Translations under genes and position numbers: made by a program
Part shown: piece after piece, positions 1 through 6,793 of the stretch
Layout: the number at the start of each line of letters is the position of its first letter
Numbering within the stretch: the first letter of the stretch is position 1
The notes under the pieces: generated by a model
Database searches by the model: none
Told to the model about the DNA's origin: nothing
The model's input: the letters and a program-made list of their open reading frames with translations, nothing else
Source: Rhizobium sp. TH2
GTDB taxonomy: Bacteria > Pseudomonadota > Alphaproteobacteria > Rhizobiales > Rhizobiaceae
Direction of reading: 5' to 3'
Length of the DNA stretch: 64,000 bases
Assembly (NCBI RefSeq): GCF_024707525.1
Contig: NZ_CP062231.1
Location: 62,001-126,000, forward strand

Positions 1-2
1 CC

Positions 3-242
3 AGTGTCATGGATACGGACGATGGTTCAAAGCCCGGGCCTGATGTAAAGTTTCGCACAAACGCCGATGGTGGCCTGACAGCTTACATGGACATGCCAAT
101 TCCAAATGAGGATGGTCAGACAATCAAAGAGATTTGGCTGGGGCCGAAAAATTCCAATGGGCCGGGCAACGTCCGATATTTGCTCGGCAACAACGGCTTC
201 ACCAATGTAAGTTTCTTTCGATCTCGCGCTACGTACCGCTGA
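3..242 (+). CDS. Hypothetical protein, C-terminal part (cut by window edge)
   Basis: The frame is open to the left edge of the window, so this is probably the 3' end of a longer gene. An ATG at position 9 would give 77 residues, but nothing marks it as the true start. The visible part is hydrophilic, with no membrane segment and no motif I recognise. It converges with the HNH-type gene that ends at 268. It lies in the AT-richer island part of the window. Function unknown. Confidence 0.4.
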   Translation, partial: SVMDTDDGSKPGPDVKFRTNADGGLTAYMDMPIPNEDGQTIKEIWLGPKNSNGPGNVRYLLGNNGFTNVSFFRSRATYR

Positions 243-267
243 AACAATCTTGTCTATGTTTCCCTCG

Positions 268-957
268 CTAACGGATTCTTTGATATGTTCCTTCGAAACT
301 TACACCGTTTCCATAGACGCCTTCGATCTCGCGTTCTGAAACGACGATGAAGTCGGATGTGACGAAGTGGAGCGAAGTGAACGGGACACGAACTCCTATC
401 GGTGTGCGGCTAAAATCCAGTATATCCTTTTCAGTCATTTGGCCGACGAACTCCAATATCCCAATGTTCGGACCGAACTCGCGAGACTTGCCATACGCGG
501 CTTCTCCAATAACGAAGTAGCGCAAATCCCCTTCGTATGTGTCGGGAAGCGGAATGAGATTTAGCTCCGCACTTTCTTCATCGTTACCAATCCTGACATA
601 TTGCCCCGCATATGGATCATTGGCGGGAATTTTCATCGAACCAAAATGCACAGGTTGTGACAGCACGGGCAGTAAGGCGTCATAAAGCTCGCGCTGATAA
701 ACCTTGATTTCGCCAATCGACAATTTTTTTCGTTGCGAGGTTTTGCTGTCGTATTCGTCGTGATGATCAAAACAGAGAAATGCGAGATTCTCTTTTTGGG
801 CGTTTGCGCTGTTGTGATCCAAATGGGCGATTTGTCCGCCCTTTAGAGCGGTATCTCTATTTAGCCCAAAGCATAAACAACAGCGCCTTCGGCTTTCGAC
901 TAAGACCTGTGTTTCCGTTGATTTGGGAATCGCTTTTCTTGCCACTCGGCACTCCAT
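268..957 (-). CDS. HNH-endonuclease-like protein
   Basis: About 229 residues. The N-terminal third carries a CxxC-like pair (RRRCCLCFG) followed by an AHLDHNS segment and a CFDHHDEYD segment, the arrangement of an HNH/zinc-finger nuclease fold; the C-terminal two thirds have no domain I recognise. HNH proteins of this kind often act in phage, plasmid or defence functions, but the target here is unknown. An ATG lies at 969, yet the ATG at 957 is preceded by GGGG at suitable spacing and is preferred. It is divergent from the small gene at 1099; the shared promoter region holds a LexA-box-like sequence, so SOS control of this gene is possible. Confidence 0.6.
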   Translation of the reverse strand: MECRVARKAIPKSTETQVLVESRRRCCLCFGLNRDTALKGGQIAHLDHNSANAQKENLAFLCFDHHDEYDSKTSQRKKLSIGEIKVYQRELYDALLPVLSQPVHFGSMKIPANDPYAGQYVRIGNDEESAELNLIPLPDTYEGDLRYFVIGEAAYGKSREFGPNIGILEFVGQMTEKDILDFSRTPIGVRVPFTSLHFVTSDFIVVSEREIEGVYGNGVSFEGTYQRIR

Positions 958-1032
958 AATCCCCAACATCTTAACAATAATCGGGGTTCATAACCAGCCG
1001 ATGGAAAAGCCAATTGACATTTCAATTCTGAG

Positions 1033-1047
1033 GAACAAAAAGAGAAC
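1033..1047 (+). promoter_or_regulatory. LexA (SOS) box, alphaproteobacterial type
   Basis: The sequence reads GAAC, seven bases (AAAAAGA), GAAC. Alphaproteobacterial LexA binds the direct repeat GTTC-N7-GTTC, of which this is an exact match on the other strand. It lies 52 bases before the start of the small gene at 1099 and also upstream of the divergent HNH gene. A second exact match stands before the gene at 1672. Confidence 0.6.
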
Positions 1048-1074
1048 ATTCCTATTTATGGAATCGATTCCTAT
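1048..1074. promoter_or_regulatory. Operator-like repeat cluster
   Basis: ATTCCTAT occurs at 1048-1055 and again at 1067-1074, and a perfect 12-base palindrome GGAATCGATTCC covers 1060-1071. The repeats abut the LexA box in the divergent promoter region, so a second regulator may bind here. Which protein binds is not known. Confidence 0.35.
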
Positions 1075-1098
1075 CCGATCACAATAAGGAAAAAGACC

Positions 1099-1335
1099 AT
1101 GTTTTTGAATTCACAATTGCGTCTTGATGTCTTCGAAGCCGACCCGCCAGCCGCGATCATTGAAGAACCCGACATCATCGATGCCTTCCTTGATCTTCAT
1201 GGCGGCGATTATCGCGCGGCAATGCGCGATCTTCTGGCGGATGCCGACTTCCTTCGCGATCAACTTGCGACCGCCCACAATCTAATGAGCCATGGTTTCG
1301 GTCGCGGCTGGAAACCCCGTTACGAGAGACTCTGA
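1099..1335 (+). CDS. Small hypothetical protein, SOS-box preceded
   Basis: A 78-residue acidic, helix-rich protein with no recognised domain. The start is supported by AAGGAAAAAG a few bases upstream. It is the first gene of a tight run of small plus-strand genes; the next starts three bases after its stop codon. A LexA box lies at 1033-1047. Small unknown genes in such runs are typical of phage-derived or integrative elements. Function unknown. Confidence 0.55.
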   Translation: MFLNSQLRLDVFEADPPAAIIEEPDIIDAFLDLHGGDYRAAMRDLLADADFLRDQLATAHNLMSHGFGRGWKPRYERL

Positions 1336-1337
1336 TC

Positions 1338-1622
1338 ATGCGCCATCCGAAAGGCATTGATCTATCCGGCAAGGAACATCTGATCTCGCATTCATACGAG
1401 CATGATGGAAAATCCTACGACACGTTGCGGGATGTTTCGGAATGGCAAGTCCTTGGCGGAAAGTGTTCGAAGTGCGGTCGTGTCGCTTGGGTTGATAAAA
1501 AGGCCGTTCTGGCAAAGGTCGGCAACCAATATCTTCTAAATTTAGGCCGTCACCTGACATGCACATGCGGGAATAAGGATGGCAATCGAGTGATGATCGG
1601 ACACATATCACGCAACGCTTGA
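1338..1622 (+). CDS. Small zinc-ribbon-like hypothetical protein
   Basis: 94 residues. A CSKCG pair near residue 42 and a CTCG pair near residue 77 form two CxxC/CxC knuckles, suggesting one bound zinc. It starts two bases after the stop of the previous small gene, with GAGAG as a possible ribosome site, so the two are probably co-transcribed. No family is recognised; a nucleic-acid-binding accessory role would be a guess. Confidence 0.55.
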   Translation: MRHPKGIDLSGKEHLISHSYEHDGKSYDTLRDVSEWQVLGGKCSKCGRVAWVDKKAVLAKVGNQYLLNLGRHLTCTCGNKDGNRVMIGHISRNA

Positions 1623-1637
1623 CTCTTTTTGCGAAAA

Positions 1638-1652
1638 GAACAAAATAAGAAC
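1638..1652 (+). promoter_or_regulatory. LexA (SOS) box, second copy
   Basis: GAAC, seven bases (AAAATAA), GAAC: an exact match to the inverted form of the alphaproteobacterial GTTC-N7-GTTC LexA site. It lies 20 bases before the ATG of the gene at 1672, where bound LexA would block transcription. Two exact boxes within 620 bases are unlikely to be chance. Confidence 0.6.
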
Positions 1653-1671
1653 ATGCATTAGGAGAACCATT

Positions 1672-2001
1672 ATGGAAAATCAAACCGAAGTCCATTCCGG
1701 AGGCAGTTCCTATGACGATCTGGCAGCGGAATTGTTCGCGATGGTGCGACACGCCGAAGCCGCCCAACGCGTCAACGAAATGCTCTTGGCGCAAGTCTTT
1801 ATGAGGTTTGCACATTCCACAGGCGATATGTCCGGTTTCGTCAAAACCGTGCTGGATAACATTGATACCGATCTTCGCCACGGCATTGCGAAGATCGACC
1901 CGACCGACGTTTCGCAACACGAATGGGCGATTGAAATGGTCGAATATTTTGGAGACTTGAAGCCGCGATTGATCGGGATGCTTCCGAAGCGAACCCATTA
2001 G
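1672..2001 (+). CDS. Small hypothetical protein, SOS-box preceded
   Basis: 109 residues, acidic and probably all helical, with no recognised motif or membrane segment. AGGAG stands at good spacing before the ATG. It has its own LexA box at 1638-1652, so it may be induced by DNA damage independently of the two genes before it. Function unknown. Confidence 0.55.
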   Translation: MENQTEVHSGGSSYDDLAAELFAMVRHAEAAQRVNEMLLAQVFMRFAHSTGDMSGFVKTVLDNIDTDLRHGIAKIDPTDVSQHEWAIEMVEYFGDLKPRLIGMLPKRTH

Positions 2002-2053
2002 AATTTCAGATCAGGCATTGGAATTCGGGCGATTGACAAACGGATGGTGCGAC

Positions 2054-2569
2054 ATGGCTTATCCAATTTGCAAACTCCCGCTCGCGGCCATCAATCGATG
2101 GTGGAATTATCAATTTGCCGTTCCGGCCTATCTTTGCACGGGTTGGAATTTCAAAGACAAACTCGAATTTAGTCGGGGTTTCAGCCTGTATCCGCGAATT
2201 GATTTCGTGCGATGCGATGGCGAGGAAACCGGATACCGCGTGTTCTGTTTCGCCGACCCGGATCATGCCCGGCTATTCAATGAAGCGTTCGGCGGCGTGC
2301 CGTTTTATCCCGAAGATCGCGGCACCGGTTCTGAATCGTGGAAATGGAACCGACCTTTGGGCGATGTCAGACGAAGGCAACCGTTGCTTTACATAACTTC
2401 TTGGATGTCGTTTAGGGCTTGGCGGCTCGCGCACGGTCCATGGCTTCGCGAATTTGACGGTCGGTTTCGTCGTTTGCCAAGAGCTTCAGCACATAATTGT
2501 CAGCCAAATCGACAATGGCCATTGCCGCGTCCCGTGGCGACCAACCCGACCTTTCGGCATCATCCATGA
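2054..2569 (+). CDS. Hypothetical protein, possible 3' frameshift
   Basis: The first 105 or so residues (rich in W, Y and F; ending GGVPFYPEDRGTGSESWKW) look like a real coding sequence. The last about 55 residues run antisense through the whole 2412-2651 gene and look unlike protein. Another frame, open from 2115, stops at 2396, just before that convergent gene; a single shift near 2335-2350 would give a protein ending there. A TTG start at 2018 is also possible. No family recognised. Confidence 0.4.
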   Translation: MAYPICKLPLAAINRWWNYQFAVPAYLCTGWNFKDKLEFSRGFSLYPRIDFVRCDGEETGYRVFCFADPDHARLFNEAFGGVPFYPEDRGTGSESWKWNRPLGDVRRRQPLLYITSWMSFRAWRLAHGPWLREFDGRFRRLPRASAHNCQPNRQWPLPRPVATNPTFRHHP

Positions 2570-2651
2570 TTTCGAGGAAGCGGTCTTCCAGTGCGAACTG
2601 GCAATCAAGGTGCCGGTCAGCATATCCAGTTGGGCGGCGCGTCTTGTTCAT
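2412..2651 (-). CDS. Small hypothetical protein
   Basis: 79 residues, charged and helical, no recognised domain. The frame is open further upstream, but the ATG at 2651 has AAGGA about six bases before it and gives the more protein-like product. It is the last of three short minus-strand genes (2918-3136, 2668-2880, 2412-2651) that may form one transcript. Function unknown. Confidence 0.5.
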   Translation of the reverse strand: MNKTRRPTGYADRHLDCQFALEDRFLEIMDDAERSGWSPRDAAMAIVDLADNYVLKLLANDETDRQIREAMDRARAAKP

Positions 2652-2667
2652 GATGATTTCCTTTTCA

Positions 2668-2880
2668 TCATGAATCCAAACCGGATTTATCGGGTTCCAT
2701 GGGCGAAGAAGCGGATTGTCCTTCGCCATAAAAAGCGTAACGCGCTTCGGCCAACGATGTTTCGATAAGATAGACAAGCAAGTCCTGTTGCAGATGCTCG
2801 GCAAGGGCGCGAGCTTCCGTCAACCGGTCAATAATCTTCGTTTTTTCGACATCGGAATTCATTGAGGATTTGACCTTCAT
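2668..2880 (-). CDS. Small hypothetical protein
   Basis: 70 residues from the ATG at 2880, which follows AAAGG; a longer frame begins at 2982 but overlaps the previous gene. The product is helical and charged (TEARALAEHLQQDLLVYLIET). It lies 16 bases before the next small gene on the same strand. No family recognised, and the start is uncertain. Confidence 0.45.
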   Translation of the reverse strand: MKVKSSMNSDVEKTKIIDRLTEARALAEHLQQDLLVYLIETSLAEARYAFYGEGQSASSPMEPDKSGLDS

Positions 2881-2917
2881 CGCCTTTGCGGCGGCACCTT
2901 TACCATCCAACACAAAT

Positions 2918-3136
2918 TCAACCCGGCTTGCTGTATTTTTCTTTTGCCGCACTTTGGCAGATACGGGCGAGGATGCTTTCAACGATCATGCCTTGATGAA
3001 AAAAGTGAAGGATATCAATCGCGCATGCTTCTTCATTTTCATCCGTTCGATGGAACCAATCTTGTGAAACGATTTCATTGTACACCCGTTGCACCATCGC
3101 AAGTTCGTCCGGCGTCAAGTGATTTTGCATCGTCAT
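2918..3136 (-). CDS. Small hypothetical protein
   Basis: 72 residues, mostly helical, no recognised motif. It is the first of the three minus-strand small genes and is divergent from the DNA ligase gene at 3252. A start at 3130 is also possible; neither start has a convincing ribosome site. Function unknown. Confidence 0.45.
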   Translation of the reverse strand: MTMQNHLTPDELAMVQRVYNEIVSQDWFHRTDENEEACAIDILHFFHQGMIVESILARICQSAAKEKYSKPG

Positions 3137-3251
3137 TGGCTGACCAGTTTCTCGGAAATCATGGTTGGCTCGCGCGATTCAATATTATCGATCTTGAAAA
3201 TACAAGCATCGGATATTCGGAATTTTAATTGATTTCTGGCGCAATGCCCGG

Positions 3252-4304
3252 ATGGCAAAACGTCCAATCAAACCAACGCAAACCATCCCACTTCTTCGCG
3301 AAGCTGATCTTCCGCTTTCATCCAAACCAATCGAGCCGCGCGATCCGCGACAGCCGCGATTGCCCTTCGATCCAATGCCTGACCGTATTGAACCGTGCTT
3401 GGCTCTATTGTCGTTAAAGGTGCCGAAAGGCGACAACTGGATTTATGAAATCAAATGGGATGGCTATCGACTTGCCGTCCATGTTGAACCGACGGGCGTT
3501 CGTATTCTCACGCGCGGCGGCCATGATTGGACACATCGATTTCCAGAGATCGGGAAGGCGGCTTCAGAGCTTGGCCCGGCGACTATGATCTTGGACGGCG
3601 AAGCGGTCGTGTTAGATGAACAAGGGCGGTCGGATTTTGGCGCGCTGCAAGCATCGTTGGGCGGTCGTGGAGGCAAGCGCACTTCCCATGAAGCCATCCT
3701 TTATGCGTTCGATCTTCTGTATTTTGACGGCCATGATTTGACCGCCCTTGGATTGCACGAACGCCGCCAGATGCTTGCCGATGTCATTCCAGATCAAACC
3801 GGTCAAATTCGCCTGTCTGAAGCGTTCGAAGGTGATGGCGAGACACTATTCGCCGAAGCATGCAAACACGGCTTGGAAGGAATTATTGCCAAGAATGATG
3901 ACCGTCCTTATCGAAGCGGGCGAACGGGCGATTGGATCAAAATTAAATGCATTCAAAGCGACACTTTCGCCATCGTTGGATATGAGCCATCCACCAAGGT
4001 TCCCGGCGCGATTGCAAGCCTTCTATTAGCCGCAAGGAAGGCCAAGGAACTCGTTTACGTCGGTTCGGTCGGGACGGGCTGGAAAAGGTCGGAAGCCGTG
4101 GCGTTGAAGCGGCGTCTTGACGGCATGCGAACGGCGGCACCGGCGATCAAACTGAAAAACAAAAAATTGGTTTTCGTTGAACCGACGCTGGCGGCTGAAG
4201 TGGAGTACCGCGCTTGGACGAAGGATGCCCAACTTCGCCATGCGAGCTTCAAAGGATTACGGGAAGCCGCCGCTCACGCGGAAATCTATTCAATAGACGA
4301 CTAA
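3252..4304 (+). CDS. ATP-dependent DNA ligase, NHEJ LigD-ligase-domain type
   Basis: 350 residues, a stand-alone copy of the ligase module found in LigD. It would seal nicks or end-joined breaks using ATP. Nucleotidyltransferase motifs are intact: EIKWDGYR with adenylated lysine 68, LDGEAV, YAFDLLYFDG, EGIIAKN and WIKIKC, followed by an OB-fold region (about residues 235-340). There is no polymerase or phosphoesterase domain, and no Ku gene is visible. The ATG at 3252 has only a weak ribosome site. It stands among tiny unknown genes inside the island; such extra ligases occur on rhizobial plasmids and islands. Confidence 0.85.
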   Translation: MAKRPIKPTQTIPLLREADLPLSSKPIEPRDPRQPRLPFDPMPDRIEPCLALLSLKVPKGDNWIYEIKWDGYRLAVHVEPTGVRILTRGGHDWTHRFPEIGKAASELGPATMILDGEAVVLDEQGRSDFGALQASLGGRGGKRTSHEAILYAFDLLYFDGHDLTALGLHERRQMLADVIPDQTGQIRLSEAFEGDGETLFAEACKHGLEGIIAKNDDRPYRSGRTGDWIKIKCIQSDTFAIVGYEPSTKVPGAIASLLLAARKAKELVYVGSVGTGWKRSEAVALKRRLDGMRTAAPAIKLKNKKLVFVEPTLAAEVEYRAWTKDAQLRHASFKGLREAAAHAEIYSIDD

Positions 4305-4371
4305 ATCAGGGTTGCCGCATTCGCCAAGACCGGGCGGCGGCGTTATTGCGGAACAAAAGGTGTTGTTCGCG

Positions 4372-5370
4372 TTAAAAATCCTTGTCCTTCGAAGGTTCTT
4401 TCGGAACTGTGTCTGCGCCGGTCTTGGCCGTCAACTGCATAACCTTAAGTCGCTCGGTTTCCAGCAAGCCTACCAGCGCTTGACACCAATCATTTAAGCC
4501 AGACTGTCGATCCGCTGGCAAAGTTTCTTTCATAGCCATCATCGGAGAAAGGGCGCGAAACATTCTCTCTAATCCAGTTAGATCAGGAGAGTTGCTCGCT
4601 CGTGACCACAATTCGTCGCCCTTCAAGCCGTACTCGGCAATGCGCGAATCCATTTCCTTCATACCCGCTCGAATTTCGGCCATGTCTAACCAGCCGAGAT
4701 CACGATCATCGCAATATTTTGCATATTGATAAATCTGGTAAGCGCCAATGACGATATTTGAAACGCTACCTGTATTGGCGACCGCGCTAAGATCGCTACT
4801 TTCATCGGTTTTTTCGAATTTCTTTTTGATCAGCGCCCGTCCAAAATGTTTCCATCGTCCAAGATGGATATCGTCGCCGCCAATTTCATCAATGATCAAC
4901 CAGTCCTTGGGCCGCGTTCCATTGTGATGTGCAATAAATGTATATCTCATTTTGGGGTACAGAGCGCCGGCAGCTAATAAAATGTTACCGCAACTAAAAT
5001 TGAATTTTTGATGCGGAATTCCTAGCTTTCTGAGAAATTCTTTACGTATTTGATACTGTCGAAGTCTATTTTTTAAGTCATCCCAACTCGCCAATTCATA
5101 TTCAGAGCCGTATATCTTCTGAATTTGCGCTTTGATGTTTTCCGGCGAAAGCACTTCTTCGGTTAGTTGGTATTGGAAGTCGCCCAAAACCATTTTGTCG
5201 CTGGAAACTCCTTGGTCACAGGTTTCCGAAGCCAAATATTCTTGTGGCACCAATTCGGTTGCCATGACGTTTCCAGTCGGCACGACGGACGCAAGCGCAA
5301 AAAACAAAATCAACCAAGTGCATCGCGACCCACGAATATACCGGATGCTGTTTCGGCCTTCGAAAAACAT
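4372..5370 (-). CDS. Secreted hypothetical protein
   Basis: About 332 residues. An N-terminal hydrophobic stretch (TWLILFFALASVVPTG) after several arginines looks like a signal peptide, so the protein is probably exported. The mature part contains two cysteines and no domain I recognise. The ATG at 5370 follows GGGGAG and is preferred to an upstream ATG at 5418 that would lie in the operator-like repeats. The coding sequence is AT-rich compared with the rest of the window. It is divergent from the XRE regulator at 5471. Function unknown. Confidence 0.55.
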   Translation of the reverse strand: MFFEGRNSIRYIRGSRCTWLILFFALASVVPTGNVMATELVPQEYLASETCDQGVSSDKMVLGDFQYQLTEEVLSPENIKAQIQKIYGSEYELASWDDLKNRLRQYQIRKEFLRKLGIPHQKFNFSCGNILLAAGALYPKMRYTFIAHHNGTRPKDWLIIDEIGGDDIHLGRWKHFGRALIKKKFEKTDESSDLSAVANTGSVSNIVIGAYQIYQYAKYCDDRDLGWLDMAEIRAGMKEMDSRIAEYGLKGDELWSRASNSPDLTGLERMFRALSPMMAMKETLPADRQSGLNDWCQALVGLLETERLKVMQLTAKTGADTVPKEPSKDKDF

Positions 5371-5412
5371 CGAATCTCCCCTGCAAAAATCGACCGAAAT
5401 AATATGCGTCGT

Positions 5413-5436
5413 ATCCAACGTGGTTCAATCCAACGT
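5413..5436. promoter_or_regulatory. Direct-repeat operator candidate for XRE regulator
   Basis: ATCCAACGT occurs at 5413-5421 and again at 5428-5436, a 15-base period, in the divergent promoter region between the secreted protein and the XRE regulator. This is a plausible binding site for the regulator. Binding is inference. Confidence 0.35.
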
Positions 5437-5470
5437 AGATTGTCAAGATTGATTTCTTCCTTTTGCTTTC

Positions 5471-5731
5471 ATGAAAGCACAAAAGATATTAGCTTGGAAT
5501 ATTCGCAAAATTCGGGTCGAACTCGGCCTGTCGCAAGAGAAACTCGCGATGGAAGCTGGCGTTGAACGCGCGTATTTTGGCAAGTTGGAACAAGGAACCG
5601 AAAACGTCACGGTCGCTATCGTGGACGCCATCGCAACGGCCTTGGCCGTGCCGGTATCCGAACTTTTCAGACAACCGCTGGAAAACGAAGAAATGCCGAA
5701 GCCGTTGCGGGCGGGTCGAAAAAAACCCTGA
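5471..5731 (+). CDS. XRE-family HTH transcriptional regulator
   Basis: 86 residues, nearly all one Cro/C1-type helix-turn-helix (IRKIRVELGLSQEKLAMEAGV with the recognition helix around VERAYFGKLEQG). Proteins like this repress genes of mobile elements or nearby operons. No Shine-Dalgarno sequence precedes the ATG, so translation may be leaderless or weak. It is divergent from the secreted protein gene, and repeated ATCCAACGT motifs lie between them. It is the last gene before the tRNA-Arg fragment. Confidence 0.75.
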   Translation: MKAQKILAWNIRKIRVELGLSQEKLAMEAGVERAYFGKLEQGTENVTVAIVDAIATALAVPVSELFRQPLENEEMPKPLRAGRKKP

Positions 5732-5820
5732 CATAGTGTCCCGATTTCCGCTACAAAATTTGCTCCAAAACATGGCAAGAGTATCTACCTAAGTAATTGA
5801 ATAATAACGAAGTAGAATCT

Positions 5821-5845
5821 GGTTTCGATCCTTCCGGGTGCGCCA
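5821..5845 (+). repeat. tRNA-Arg 3'-end fragment, putative attachment site
   Basis: These 25 bases resemble the T-loop and 3' acceptor end of tRNA-Arg(ACG): GGTT, then a 17-base block TCCTTCCGGGTGCGCCA at 5829-5845 including the CCA end. The T-stem partner bases and the rest of the tRNA are missing, so this is not a working gene. Such fragments form when an element integrates into a tRNA 3' end. The match is from memory of alphaproteobacterial tRNA-Arg. The intact tRNA and other att copy should lie left of the window. The rest of 5732-6028 holds no supported gene. Confidence 0.55.
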
Positions 5846-6028
5846 TTTTTCTCAATGACCAGCAAACACTCGCTACCTTAGCTTATAGGTCCGCTCGAAT
5901 TTTGAGTTGGCAGGTGAGCGCTTCGCGTGAAAAAGGCTCCGATTATCTCGGAGCCCTTCGATTTTCCATAGTTGCTCGGAACGTGCTGCGATCGACAGCA
6001 CATTTCCTTTAATCGGCAGCAAACGATA

Positions 6029-6154
6029 TCACGTCGCCTCCGCCAGAGCGGCAATGCCACTGGCCAGGGGTGAGGGCTCCTGCGAGGTCACATCGTAGAC
6101 CCAGGGCGCGGCGAGGACTGCCAAGCACAGGGCAAGGATAATCATCCGTTTCAT
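6029..6154 (-). CDS. Small secreted peptide (41 aa)
   Basis: The 41-residue product begins MKRMIILALCLAVLAAP, a compact signal peptide, followed by about 24 residues with no cysteine and no known motif. No clear ribosome site precedes the ATG. It lies just beyond the island boundary and before ohr. Tiny exported proteins like this are usually missed by gene callers; the signal-like N-terminus is the only support. Confidence 0.35.
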   Translation of the reverse strand: MKRMIILALCLAVLAAPWVYDVTSQEPSPLASGIAALAEAT

Positions 6155-6199
6155 GAGTGAGTGCGCCGGCTATAGGATCGTCAATCTCGGCAGGGCCGT

Positions 6200-6616
6200 T
6201 CAGGCAACCGTCAGCTCGACATTGATGTTGCCGCGCGTGGCCTTCGAATAGGGGCAGGTCTGGTGGGCTTCTTCGAGCAGCAACTGCGCGAGAGCCCGCT
6301 CGATGCCCGGCAGGCTGACATGGAGACGGGCCTGCAGGAAATACCCGCCCTCGGCGGTTCCGAGGTCTACCTCGGCATCGACGGCAGTGCCCTCAGGCAG
6401 CTTGATCTGGCGCTTGCCGGCAGCAATGCCGATGGCGCCGAGGAAGCATGCCGACCAGCCGGCAGCGAAGAGCTGTTCGGGATTGGTGCCGGTCTTGGTG
6501 CTGCCGGGAGGCGAGAGCTTGATGTCGAGCTGGCCGTCGCTGCTCTTCGAAAAGCCGTCGCGGCCGCCGGTGGTGTGGGTCTTGCCGGTATAGAGAACCT
6601 TGTCGATCGTGGTCAT
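6200..6616 (-). CDS. ohr: Organic hydroperoxide resistance protein (OsmC/Ohr family)
   Basis: 138 residues, the usual length. Ohr reduces organic and lipid hydroperoxides with a thiol pair in the cytoplasm. Both catalytic cysteines are present: C57 in GWSACFLGA and C121 in HQTCPYSKATR. The order of motifs (VLYTGK...TGGRDG at the start, NPEQLFAAGWSACF in the middle) is that of Ohr rather than OsmC. CGGAGTGATCCC supports the ATG. No ohrR gene or clear OhrR operator is adjacent, so control may be elsewhere. Confidence 0.92.
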   Translation of the reverse strand: MTTIDKVLYTGKTHTTGGRDGFSKSSDGQLDIKLSPPGSTKTGTNPEQLFAAGWSACFLGAIGIAAGKRQIKLPEGTAVDAEVDLGTAEGGYFLQARLHVSLPGIERALAQLLLEEAHQTCPYSKATRGNINVELTVA

Positions 6617-6762
6617 GGGATCACTCCGTTGTTGTGTCGCGTATTGCGCGATGTGTTTGACGAGGAGTGTTTTGATCGGTTCAGGTATCGGCGATGTTTC
6701 GAAAAGCGGTCGATTTGTATCCCGATGTAGGAATGCGGAGCACCGACATTTTCCAGTACAAT

Positions 6763-6786
6763 CGGCCCCGAACGTTCCCGGGGCCG
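6763..6786 (-). terminator. Hairpin after histidine kinase gene
   Basis: A perfect 7-bp stem CGGCCCC / GGGGCCG (6763-6769 with 6780-6786) with a ten-base loop lies right after the stop of the sensor kinase gene. There is no long T-run, so it may be a weak terminator or a 3' stabiliser. Confidence 0.5.
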
Positions 6787-6793
6787 GCGCTGT

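Noticed and set aside
6617..6762. OhrR operator upstream of ohr
   Set aside because: No TACAAT/ATTGTA-type inverted repeat of the usual spacing lies near the ohr start.
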